Shown here: one piece after another, positions 11,801 through 33,300 of the stretch
Numbering within the stretch: the stretch's first letter is position 1
Layout of the letters: each line of letters starts with the position of its first letter
From: Unio delphinus
Lineage: Eukaryota > Mollusca > Bivalvia > Unionida > Unionidae
Length of the DNA stretch: 64,000 nt
Assembly: GCA_029339505.1 (NCBI GenBank)
Contig: JAQISU010000036.1
Span: 6,290,001-6,354,000 of the forward strand
Direction: 5' to 3'
The notes under the pieces: model-generated
Seen by the model: only the letters and a program-made list of their open reading frames with translations
The model's database searches: none
Told to the model about the DNA's origin: nothing
Translations under genes and position numbers: made by a program

Positions 11801-14800
11801 AAGAATATATTAAGAACTAGATAACAAAGAATATATTAAGAACTAGATAATAAGAATATATTAAGAACTAGATAATAAGAATATATTAAGAACTAGATAA
11901 TAAGAATATATTAAGAACTAGATAATAAGTATATATTCTGAACTAGATAATAAGAATATATTAAGAACTAGATAATAAGAATATATTAGGAACTAGATAA
12001 TAAGAATATATTAAGAACTAGATAAAAGAATATATTAAGAACTAGATAATAAGAATATATTAAGAACTAGATAATAAAGAATATATTAAGAACTAGATAA
12101 TAAGACTATATTAAGAACTAGATAATAAGAATATATTAAGAACTAGATAATAAGAATATATTAAGAACTAGATAATAAAGAATATATTAAGAACTAGATA
12201 ATAAGAATATATTAAGAACTAGATAATAAGAATATATTAAGAACTAGATAATAAGAATATATTAAGAACAAGATAATAAGAATATATTAAGAACTAGATA
12301 ATAAGAATATATTAAGAACTAGATAAAAGAATATATTAAGAACTAGATAATAAGAATATATTAAGAACTAGATAATAAGAATATATTAAGAACTAGATAA
12401 TAAGAATATACTAAGAACTAGATAAAAGAATATATTAAGAACTAGATAATAAGAATATATTAAGAACTAGATAATAAGAATATATTAAGAACTAGATAAT
12501 AAGAATATATTAAGAACTAGATAATAAGAATATATTAAGAACTTGATAATAAGAATATATTAAGAACTAGATTATAAGAATATATTAAGAACTAGATAAT
12601 AAGAATATATTAAGAACTAGATTATAATTATATATTAAGAACTAGATAATAAGAATATATTAAGAACTAGATAAAAGAATATATTAAGAACTAGATAATA
12701 AGAATATATTAAGAACTAGATAATAAAGAATATATTAAGAACTAGATAATAAGAATATATTAAGAACTAGATAACAAGAATATATTAAGAACTAGATAAT
12801 AAGAATATATTAAGAACTAGATAAAAAATATATTAAGAACTAGATAATAAGAATATATTAAGAACTAGATAATAAGAATATATTAAGAACTAGATAATAA
12901 GAATATATTAAGAACTAGATAATAAGAATATATTAAGAACTAGATAATAAGAATATATTAAGAACTAGATAAAAGAATATATTAAGAACTAGATAATAAG
13001 AATATATTAAGAACTAGATAATAAAGAACATATTAAGAACTAGATAATAAGAATATGTTAAGAACTAGATAATAAGAATATTTTAAGAACTAGATAATAA
13101 GAATATATTAAGAGCTAGATAATAAAGAATATATTAAGAACTAGATAATAAGAATATATTAAGAACTAGATAATAAAGAATATATTAAGAACTAGATAAT
13201 AAGAATATATTAAGAACTAGATAATAAGAATATATTAAGAACTAGATAATAAGAATATATTAAGAACTAGATAATAAGAATATATTAATAACTAGATAAT
13301 AAGTATTTATTAAGAACTAGATAATAAGAATATATTAAGAACTAGATAATAAGAATATATTAGGAACTAGATAATAAGAATATATTAAGAACTAGATAAA
13401 AGAAAATATTAAGAACTAGATAATAAGAATATATTAAGAACTAGATAACAAGAATATATTAAGAACTAGATAATAAGAATATATTAAGAACTAGATAAAA
13501 GAATATATTAAGAACTAGATAATAAGAATATATTAAGAACTAGATAATAAGAATATATTAAGAACTAGATAATAAGAATATATTATGAACTTGATAATAA
13601 AGAATATATTAAGAACTAGATAATAAGAATATATTAAGAACTAGATAACAAGAATATATTAAGAACTAGATAATAAGAATATATTAAGAACTAGATAATA
13701 AGAATATATTAAGAACTAGATAATAAGAATATATTAAGAACTAGATAATAAGTATATATTCAGAACTAGATAATAAGAATATATTAAGAACTAGATAATA
13801 AGAATATATTAGGAACTAGATAATAAGAATATATTAAGAACTAGATAAAAGAATATATTAAGAACTAGATAATAAGAATATATTAAGAACTAGATAATAA
13901 AGAATATATTAAGAACTAGATAATAAGACTATATTAAGAACTAGATAATAAGAATATATTAAGAACTAGATAATAAGAATATATTAAGAACTAGATAATA
14001 AAGAATATATTAAGAACTAGATAATAAGAATATATTAAGAACTAGATAATAAGAATATATTAAGAACTAGATAATAAGAATATATTAAGAACTAGATAAT
14101 AAGAATATATTAAGAACTAGATAATAAGAATATATTAAGAACTAGATAAAAGAATATATTAAGAACTAGATAATAAGAATATATTAAGAACTAGATAATA
14201 AGAATATATTAAGAACTAGATAATAAGAATATACTAAGAACTAGATAAAAGAATATATTAAGAACTAGATAATAAGAATATATTAAGAACTAGATAATAA
14301 GAATATATTAAGAACTAGATAATAAGAATATATTAAGAACTAGATAATAAGAATATATTAAGAACTAGATAATAAGAATATATTAAGAACTAGATTATAA
14401 GAATATATTAAGAACTAGATAATAAGAATATATTAAGAACTAGATTATAATTATATATTAAGAACTAGATAATAAGAATATATTAAGAACTAGATAAAAG
14501 AATATATTAAGAACTAGATAATAAGAATATATTAAGAACTAGATAATAAAGAATATATTAAGAACTAGATAATAAGAATATATTAAGAACTAGATAACAA
14601 GAATATATTAAGAACTAGATAATAAGAATATATTAAGAACTAGATAAAAAATATATTAAGAACTAGATAATAAGAATATATTAAGAACTAGATAATAAGA
14701 ATATATTAAGAACTAGATAATAAGAATATATTAAGAACTAGATAATAAGAATATATTAAGAACTAGATAATAAGAATATATTAAGAACTAGATAAAAGAA

Positions 14801-16452
14801 TATATTAAGAACTAGATAATAAGAATATATTAAGAACTAGATAATAAAGAATATATTAAGAACTAGATAATAAGAATATGTTAAGAACTAGATAATAAGA
14901 ATATATTAAGAACTAGATAATAAGAATATATTAAGAGCTAGATAATAAAGAATATATTAAGAACTAGATAATAAGAATATATTAAGAACTAGATAATAAA
15001 GAATATATTAAGAACTAGATAATAAGAATATATTAAGAACTAGATAATAAGAATATATTAAGAACTAGATAATAAGAATATATTAAGAACTAGATAATAA
15101 GAATATATTAATAACTAGATAATAAGTATTTATTAAGAACTAGATAATAAGAATATATTAAGAACTAGATAATAAGAATATATTAGGAACTAGATAATAA
15201 GAATATATTAAGAACTAGATAAAAGAATATATTAAGAACTAGATAATAAGAATATATTAAGAACTAGATAACAAGAATATATTAAGAACTAGATAATAAG
15301 AATATATTAAGAACTAGATAAAAGAATATATTAAGAACTAGATAATAAGAATATATTAAGAACTAGATAATAAGAATATATTAAGAACTAGATAATAAGA
15401 ATATATTAAGAACTAGTTAATAAAGAATATATTAAGAACTAGATAATAAGAATATATTAAGAACTAGATAATATGAATATATTAAGAACTAGATAATAAG
15501 AATATATTAAGAACTAGATAATAAGAAGATATTAAGAACTAGATAATAAGTATATATTAAGAACTAGATAATAAGAATATATTAAGAACTAGATAATAAG
15601 AATATATTAAGAACTAGATAATAAGAATATATTAAGAACTAGATAATAAGAATATATTAAGAACTAGATAAAAGAATACATTAAGAACTAGATAATAAGA
15701 ATATTTTAAGAACTAGATAATAAAGAATATATTAAGAACTAGATAATAAGAATATATTAAGAACTAGATAATAAGAATATATTAAGAACTAGATAATAAG
15801 AATGTATTAAGAACTAGATAATAAGAATATATTAAGAACTAGATAATAAGAATATATTAAGAACTAGATAATAAGAATATATTAAGAACTAGATAATAAG
15901 AATATATTAAGAACTAGATAATAAAGAATATATTAAGAACTAGATAATAAGAATATATTAAGAACTAGATAATAAAAAATATATTAAGAACTAGATAATA
16001 AGAATATATTAAGAACTAGATAATAAGAATATATTAAGAACTAGATAATAAGAATATATTAAGAACTAGATAATAAAAAATATATTAAGAACTAGATAAT
16101 AAGAATATATTAAGAACTAGATAATAAGAATATATTAAGAACCAGATAATAAGAATATATTAAGAACTAGATAATAAAGAATATATTAAGAACTAGATAA
16201 TAAGAATATATTAAGAACTAGATAATAAGAATATATTAAGAACTAGATAATAAGAATATATTAAGAACTAGATAATAAGAATATATTAAGAACTAGATAA
16301 TAAGAATATATTAAGAACTAAATAATAAGAATATATTAAGAACTAGATAATAAGAATATATTAAGAACTAGATAATAAGAATATATTAAGAACTAGATAA
16401 TAAAGAATATATTAAGAACTAGATAATAAGAATATATTAAGAACTAGATAAT
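8867..16452. repeat. 25-bp satellite array, about 300 copies
   Basis: Seven and a half kilobases consist only of the unit GAACTAGATAATAAG + AATATATTAA. Length variants of 26 bp (AATAAAGAAT) and 24 bp (GATAAAAGAAT) are sprinkled throughout, together with point changes. No transposon interrupts it. The unit is about 80% A+T, contains the palindromes CTAG and AATATATT, and carries stop codons, so no reading frame crosses it. A 1,823-bp block inside is itself duplicated in tandem. Confidence 0.97.
11921..15566. repeat. 1,823-bp tandem duplication inside the 25-bp satellite
   Basis: Rare variant units recur at a fixed distance of 1,823 bp. AATAAGTATATATTC is at 11923 and 13746. ATTATAATTA is at 12621 and 14444. 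ATAAAAAATA is at 12821 and 14644. ATTAATAACTAG is at 13284 and 15107. The order of 24-, 25- and 26-bp units between them also matches. The outer limits are estimated from the spacing. Confidence 0.85.
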
Positions 16453-16772
16453 GAAACGGTGTTATAACCTTTAATGCGTCAGTGTTATCATTGTCTTGTT
16501 TATAGGTTATTAATAGTTACATACCAATCAAATTCAAAGTCAATACTAAATTGAAATCACTAAATACTAATATACTAATTGGACTGTTAAATGTTTCAAT
16601 TGTTCTTTCACTTTGTTACCAAAAGTCGGATCAACTGTGTTTTCAAACGTATAACTTAATAAGTGTATTGAATTGTTTTGTATATTCATGTATATTCGTG
16701 TCTATCCTCGTTAAATTAACCGACCTCGTTGTAATTGAAATTCACAATTGTTACTAAATGTAATGCTTACCA
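16453..16772. other. Short AT-rich gap, nothing recognised
   Basis: Unique sequence between the satellite and a small MITE. The 68-codon plus-strand frame has no supporting feature. Confidence 0.4.
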
Positions 16773-16782
16773 CTCTTGACCT

Positions 16783-16867
16783 GGTCCTACTAAACACCGC
16801 TAAGGCAGACAAAGGCAGATAAAGTCTGGTTGTTTTTGTTTTTGACTTTGCGGTGTTTAGTAGGACC
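16783..16867. mobile_element. 85-bp palindromic MITE or foldback element
   Basis: An 18-bp inverted repeat, GGTCCTACTAAACACCGC, opens the element and its complement closes it, with about 50 bp between. Outside are similar 10-mers, CTCTTGACCT on the left and CTCTTGAACT one base beyond the right end, which may be a 9-10 bp target duplication of Mutator-like type. Confidence 0.7.
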
Positions 16868-16923
16868 CCTCTTGAACTGGCCCATACGAATTAAATGTGT
16901 CTCAGTATAGTTACCTCCCTTAG

Positions 16924-17032
<109 letters not shown>

Positions 17033-17446
17033 AGAGTGACGTATGACAATTAAAACGAAATCAAAGAAAGAAAAGGCGAAGCAGCGGGGTCATGAAAACA
17101 ACATAATAAGCAAAGAAATGCAACCCATAATTTAAACAGCATCTACCTTTCAGTTGTAATTAGCTATTTGATAACAAGATGAATTGTGGTTCTTAAGATT
17201 TTAAGATTTGAAACAATCAAAAGGGATAATAAGTGTTTTAGCTTACATTTTTATTCAAAAGCAGTTGAAAATAATTATTTATGGAACTTGTGTGCTTAAA
17301 TAAGGTGTTATAATTTTATTACTATATTATAGTTGACCAGCTAATAAACTCCACAAAAAGATAAAAGTAGTGTTGATAATAAAGATTGAATATATAACAC
17401 ATGCATTATGTATGAGAACAAAATGAAACTTTCCAACGAGAAGTAC

Positions 17447-17466
17447 ATGTGTGTGTATGTGTGTGT

Positions 17467-17500
<34 letters not shown>
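17447..17500. repeat. (GT)n microsatellite
   Basis: About 27 GT units with a few TA and GC interruptions. It explains the Thr-His frame on the minus strand. Confidence 0.95.
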
Positions 17501-17589
17501 ACACGTCAATGTATGATAATATGCCTCACACACATCGCGTGTCAAAGTGAAATGATACATATAATATGTGGCTCTAATTAAGACTACCA

Positions 17590-17712
17590 GTGACCTCATT
17601 TACATAAAAGAAATATTTTGTTTAAAAAGAAGGAATCAAGAAATTACAAAGTGACCTCCTTTACATAAAAAAATATTTTGTTAAAAATAAGAAGGAATCA
17701 AGAAATTACGAA
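17590..17712. repeat. ~61-bp direct duplication
   Basis: Two adjacent copies begin GTGACCTC(A/C)TTTACATAAA and end GAATCAAGAAATTAC. They differ by small indels in the A-runs. Confidence 0.9.
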
Positions 17713-17919
17713 GTATGAAAGAAATAAATTTGAACTCAGATCAAGAATCGAAGAAATGTCTAACCAAAAGTTCACAAGTAATGGTGCATGTCACACGATT
17801 AAACAAGGCTAACATAATAAGACTGTGATAATAGAATAAAACAAAATACTTTCAATGTTATCATATCGTATGATAAAGTATATAATTTTTTTTAAAAAAT
17901 ATACATTTTCTGAATCTGT

Positions 17920-17972
17920 CAGAGGCGTAGCTAGAGTGTTTGGAGCCCGGAGACAAGATTCATTTTTACGCG
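17920..17972 (+). mobile_element. Left-end fragment of the hAT-type MITE
   Basis: CAGAGGCGTAGCTAGAGTGT and the following TTGGAGCCCGGAGACAAGAT match the left end of the element at 2947-3154. The rest is missing. Confidence 0.75.
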
Positions 17973-18503
17973 ATCCATGATTCATGCTAAGAGGGTAAGC
18001 GGTGTGAGTTTCTCAACTAGAGCTACCCTTCCTGCCGAAAGAGTTAAATCCCCTGTCAGATGAGCTCAGCCTGATGGTTTGAAACGAGAACTGTAATTAA
18101 TCATCATCATTATCATCATCGTCTTCATCGGCATCACCATCATCCGATATCATCGTCTCTTTCTTAATCATTAGCTTTTCCTTCTCTTTCACATTGGTGT
18201 TCAAAGTCATATTTCTGGCTGTCCGAAATGAACACACTGCATTTAAAAAAGACAGGAAGGATTTTGTAAAATATCATGAAAAATACTTTAATACATAATG
18301 AAGAGAAAACTCGGGAGTACTTCTAATAAATGTTGCTACATTTGGACCTTAAGAAGACACAATAAGTACTTAATTCTGTTTATTTATTTTTTTTACACGA
18401 ATTCATCGTTTCCTTTCGACACAAATGGTGCAGCTTTGGAGTATGCGCATTTGGTTATAGCGCCCCATTTAAGGAATTCTTAGATTTTTGTAATTACTTA
18501 TCT
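17973..18503. other. Intergenic DNA with a short ATC-rich run
   Basis: A degenerate (ATC)n run lies at about 18098-18150. The 61-codon frame at 18298-18483 has no supporting feature. Confidence 0.4.
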
Positions 18504-18514
18504 CATTTTTGAAT

Positions 18515-18772
18515 ATAGGGGCCCCGAGTGGCCGAGTGGTCTAAAGCGCTGTCCGTTACGGACCACTGCCATCTCACCTCTGTCTTCGTGTGTTCGAGTC
18601 TATGATTCGGCAAATGTAGTTATGTGAGAAAGCTTGCCAGTAGCTTCTCGTGGGTCGGTGGTTCTTTCCGGGGTTTGTCCGGTTTCTTCCTCCACCATTA
18701 ATACTGGCCGCCATGTATAGCCTATATTGTGCTGAAAAATGGCGTTAAACCATAAAAAAACAACAAAAAAAA
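18515..18772 (+). mobile_element. tRNA-derived SINE, family A, with target duplication
   Basis: Nearly complete copy with A box (GTGGCCGAGTGGTCTAAAGC), a degenerated B box (GTGTTCGAGTC), body and ATGGCGTTAAACC tail. The 11 bp CATTTTTGAAT flank it exactly (18504-18514 and 18773-18783), the expected mark of LINE-driven insertion. Confidence 0.92.
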
Positions 18773-18783
18773 CATTTTTGAAT

Positions 18784-20158
18784 TTGGTTCAATGGAAATA
18801 TTTTTTAGCTCGACGAAATAAGCCCATGTCAGTGATGCTATGGTTTATTTTTAGCTAATTCAAGTCAAAACCGCATGAGTGTCCCTACTGTACCATAGTC
18901 CCTATTAAACTCTAGTGGAGTACATTTTGCTGGCGTGACTGCAGTGGCAGTATTTACGGTAGAACTGCACAATGGAATCAATAAGAAGGGGCTCCGCAGG
19001 TACCGATGATGTAGTCATGGTGGCAAATATGATGCAGTTGTACTGGCGAAATGTGCATTGAAACCACGAATTGACTGGCCTAAGGTGATGTAGTTAAAAT
19101 AGTTCCCCGTGTTAGTGGATAGTTGTATAGTTTATACTGCGTGAACTGCTGACGATAAGGAAAGTTGATCAAGAGAAACCATGCAGAATGTGCGGTTGAT
19201 GTTTATTTGACAAGTTGAGAGATATGTGACCTTACATTGATTAGAGTGAATTTATGGACATTTGGAGTAAACTGGTGACTTCTAGTGGAATCACGCAAGG
19301 TTTTTTGACACAATTCGGTCAAGCAAACACCCCTGACTTTTAATAATAGTATTGCCAAAGGTTAATAGTTCAGCCTAATAACATAGTTCTTCTTATTCAA
19401 GAATTCTTTCGTAGAATAAGGCAAATCAATTAATACTTCTTTTGATGAAAGAAAAATCGAAAAAAACAAACAAAACATTTTAAGTAGTTACCTCCCTTGG
19501 ATCTTTAAACCAGTTTTGCCTAATTACAATTGTCGGGATAATTCCTATCAATAATTGAATACCCACACCCACCCACCAACCCCCTCCCACACAAAATTAA
19601 AAAAAAAATAATTATTTCTACATATAATAAATCTAATCCATATTTCTGGATAGATAAGGTAATTGCTTTTCAAATTTTAAATTTCAAATTTTAATTTCCT
19701 TTACTCAGTTGTGTATTGCTAGTTATCAGGTGACCTGGTAAGTCACATGATCTATTACGGTTACGGTTCATACACACCGAAAAGCTAAATTTAACGGAAA
19801 TACTGCATTTTATAGCCTGATAATTAATTAATCATATTCGTAAAATCTTAGTAATGATGTAATAATATAATTTAGGTGATTTTGCTTGTCAAAAAGTCTG
19901 GTATTTTCCACCCCACGGTTTACAAAATCTTTTGATACAGGATCCTGTCAGACCTGAAGTTTGTGGAGCATCCAGAAGGATTTTCGCCTGCGTTTCCGTC
20001 CTTTTTGATGAAAATTCACACGTCTCCAAAAAACAAATAGCCACTCGAACTCATCTTCGTAGAGAGAACATTCGAGACATATTCTTAACTTGTTCATGTT
20101 ATAGTTGTTATTTAAACAGGTTCGACGAGTCCGTCATTAAACTTGCATACATAACTCA
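18784..20158. other. Intergenic DNA downstream of the EXD1-like gene
   Basis: No gene, inverted repeat or array noticed. An AATAAA on the minus strand occurs near 19202, but it is about 1.7 kb past the stop codon of the EXD1-like gene. Confidence 0.4.
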
Positions 20159-20693
20159 GTTGTCTTCAAAGCGTTTCTAAATGACATGACGTGTGCAATG
20201 AGTCTTCTCTATCAAAGTCAGATTATGACGTCAGTTGCCTTCAAAGCGTTTCTAAATGACATGGCGTGTGCAATGAGTCTTCTCTATCAAAGTCAGATTA
20301 TGACGTCAGTTGCCTTCAAAGCGTTTCTAAATGACATGACGTGTGCAACGAGTCTTCTCTATCAAAGTCAGATTATGACGTCAGTTGCCTTCAAAGCGTT
20401 TCTAAATGACATGACCTGTGCAACGAGTCTTCTCTATCAAAGTCAGATTATGACGTCAGTTGCCTTCAAAGCGTTTCTAAATGACATGACGTGTGCAACG
20501 AGTCTTCTATATCAAAGTCAGATTATGACGTCAGTTGCCTTCAAAGCGTTTCTAAATGACATGACGTGTGCAACGAGTCTTCTCTATCAAAGTCAGATTA
20601 CGACGTCAGTTGCCTACAAAGCGTTTTTAAATGACAAAACGTGTGCAACGAGTCTTCTCTATCAAAGTCAGATTATGACGTCAGTTGCTACCC
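20159..20693. repeat. 75-bp tandem repeat, about 7 copies
   Basis: The unit contains GACGTCAGTTGCCTTCAAAG and ATGACGTGTGCAACGAGTCT. Because 75 is divisible by 3, one plus-strand frame stays open for 187 codons (20186-20749), repeating a 25-residue block. The differences between copies are both silent and replacing, with no clear protein-level constraint, so I do not call a gene. The array begins about 240 bp past the stop codon of the minus-strand EXD1-like gene and may lie in its 3' UTR. Confidence 0.93.
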
Positions 20694-20938
20694 TAACCTG
20701 CACATTTACTAGAGATCAAAGCAAATCACGTATGTTTTATATTCATTAAGATGTAGCAGGAAACCTAGATTGTTAATTGCATTTGGCATAAGAAAGTTTA
20801 TGTCATATATCCGTTATTTCAGAGTATCTCATGGCCATACGTCATCTTTTAGGATTTCGTGTAAAATCTTTATACTTGTAAAGTATAACGATTTCAAATA
20901 AAAATTATTTGCGGTTTTAAGTTCGCTTATGCCAAATA

Positions 20939-29773
<8,835 letters not shown>

Positions 29774-30370
29774 CTTTAATTTAGAAAATAAAGAAATAGC
29801 CATTTGTTTTACTTTTGTACCCGACAAGAGTATTTTAATTTTGGAACATAACAGCATATTTTATTTTGTATCATAATTTTGTACCCTGACAATCGGATAT
29901 AAAGAATAATGAGACATAACATGTTGTATTCATTGCAAAAACGTATCAAAGTGATTATTTGTATCAAACCAACCATTGCAATGGATTTCAGTCAAGAAAA
30001 CATGCAAGAAAGAATGTTAAAAATATAGGTTTGGTTACTTTAAAATTAATCGTTTCGTCATAACACTTCAAGCAAGAAAAATCAAACTTCAGGCGTCCCA
30101 CTCATTTAGAAGAATGTTTTTATATCTGTACACGATTTCTCTGTACCCTGAGTTGTTATAGTAAAGTTCAATATGTTTATTATTGCTATTCAAATGCTAC
30201 TTCATTTCAGTGTAAATTCTTGAGATCTACTCACGAAACGCATCCTGCATGGACAGATAATAAACATAATTAAAAATAATTCTTATCAGTTTCTCAGATA
30301 CTGTATATTTGTTTTAGTAAAGGAAACAAAACAGACCCTGATCCAGCGGCACGTTATGCGACGGCAGATC
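29774..30370. other. Intron sequence upstream of the 121-nt exon
   Basis: Mostly unremarkable. A possible 10-nt microexon on the minus strand, GATGCGTTTC, sits between CTGTCCATGCAG and GTGAGTAG (about 30234-30243). The last bases, TTATGCGACGGCAGATC, recur at 48353. Confidence 0.4.
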
Positions 30371-33300
30371 ATAATTTATGGTAACTACAGTTAACACATT
30401 TTACTTATAAATGAATATATATATATATATATACAACATAATTTATGGTAACTACAGTTAACACATTTTACTTATAAATGAATATATATATATATATATA
30501 CAACATAATTTATGGTAACTACAGTTAACACATTTTACTTATAAATGAATATATATATATATATATACAACATAATTTATGGTAACTACAGTTAACACAT
30601 TTTACTTATAAATGAATATATATATATATATATATACAACATAATTTATGGTAACTACAGTTAACACATTTTACTTATAAATGAATATATATATATATAT
30701 ATACAACATAATTTATGGTAACTACAGTTAACACATTTTACTTATAAATGAATATATATATATATATATACAACATAATTTATGGTAACTACAGTTAACA
30801 CATTTTACTTATAAATGAATATATATATATATATATATACAACATAATTTATGGTAACTACAGTTAACACATTTTACTTATAAATGAATATATATATATA
30901 TATATATATATACAACATAATTTATGGTAACTACAGTTAACACATTTTACTTATAAATGAATATATATATATATATATATATATATACAACATAATTTAT
31001 GGTAACTACAGTTAACACATTTTACTTATAAATGAATATATATATATATATATACAACATAATTTATGGTAACTACAGTTAACACATTTTACTTATAAAT
31101 GAATATATATATATATATATACAACATAATTTATGGTAACTACAGTTAACACATTTTACTTATAAATGAATATATATATATATATATATACAACATAATT
31201 TATGGTAACTACAGTTAACACATTTTACTTATAAATGAATATATATATATATATATACAACATAATTTATGGTAACTACAGTTAACACATTTTACTTATA
31301 AATGAATATATATATATATATATACAACATAATTTATGGTAACTACAGTTAACACATTTTACTTATAAATGAATATATATATATATATATACAACATAAT
31401 TTATGGTAACTACAGTTAACACATTTTACTTATAAATGAATATATATATATATATATATACAACATAATTTATGGTAACTACAGTTAACACATTTTACTT
31501 ATAAATGAATATATATATATATATATACAACATAATTTATGGTAACTACAGTTAACACATTTTACTTATAAATGAATATATATATATATATATACAACAT
31601 AATTTATGGTAACTACAGTTAACACATTTTACTTATAAATGAATATATATATATATATATACAACATAATTTATGGTAACTACAGTTAACACATTTTACT
31701 TATAAATGAATATATATATATATATATACAACATAATTTATGGTAACTACAGTTAACACATTTTACTTATAAATGAATATATATATATATATATACAACA
31801 TAATTTATGGTAACTACAGTTAACACATTTTACTTATAAATGAATATATATATATATATATATATACAACATAATTTATGGTAACTACAGTTAACACATT
31901 TTACTTATAAATGAATATATATATATATATATACAACATAATTTATGGTAACTACAGTTAACACATTTTACTTATAAATGAATATATATATATATATATA
32001 CAACATAATTTATGGTAACTACAGTTAACACATTTTACTTATAAATGAATATATATATATATATATATACAACATAATTTATGGTAACTACAGTTAACAC
32101 ATTTTACTTATAAATGAATATATATATATATATATACAACATAATTTATGGTAACTACAGTTAACACATTTTACTTATAAATGAATATATATATATATAT
32201 ATACAACATAATTTATGGTAACTACAGTTAACACATTTTACTTATAAATGAATATATATATATATATATACAACATAATTTATGGTAACTACAGTTAACA
32301 CATTTTACTTATAAATGAATATATATATATATATATATATACAACATAATTTATGGTAACTACAGTTAACACATTTTACTTATAAATGAATATATATATA
32401 TATATATACAACATAATTTATGGTAACTACAGTTAACACATTTTACTTATAAATGAATATATATATATATATATACAACATAATTTATGGTAACTACAGT
32501 TAACACATTTTACTTATAAATGAATATATATATATATATATACAACATAATTTATGGTAACTACAGTTAACACATTTTACTTATAAATGAATATATATAT
32601 ATATATATACAACATAATTTATGGTAACTACAGTTAACACATTTTACTTATAAATGAATATATATATATATATATATACAACATAATTTATGGTAACTAC
32701 AGTTAACACATTTTACTTATAAATGAATATATATATATATATATATACAACATAATTTATGGTAACTACAGTTAACACATTTTACTTATAAATGAATATA
32801 TATATATATATATATACAACATAATTTATGGTAACTACAGTTAACACATTTTACTTATAAATGAATATATATATATATATATATACAACATAATTTATGG
32901 TAACTACAGTTAACACATTTTACTTATAAATGAATATATATATATATATATATACAACATAATTTATGGTAACTACAGTTAACACATTTTACTTATAAAT
33001 GAATATATATATATATATATACAACATAATTTATGGTAACTACAGTTAACACATTTTACTTATAAATGAATATATATATATATATATACAACATAATTTA
33101 TGGTAACTACAGTTAACACATTTTACTTATAAATGAATATATATATATATATATACAACATAATTTATGGTAACTACAGTTAACACATTTTACTTATAAA
33201 TGAATATATATATATATATATACAACATAATTTATGGTAACTACAGTTAACACATTTTACTTATAAATGAATATATATATATATATATATACAACATAAT

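Noticed and set aside
8867..16452. CRISPR-like array
   Set aside because: The units are contiguous with no unique spacers, the genome is animal, and no cas-like genes are present.
20186..20749. 187-codon plus-strand repeat protein
   Set aside because: Open only because the unit is 75 bp. Kept as an observation, not as a gene.
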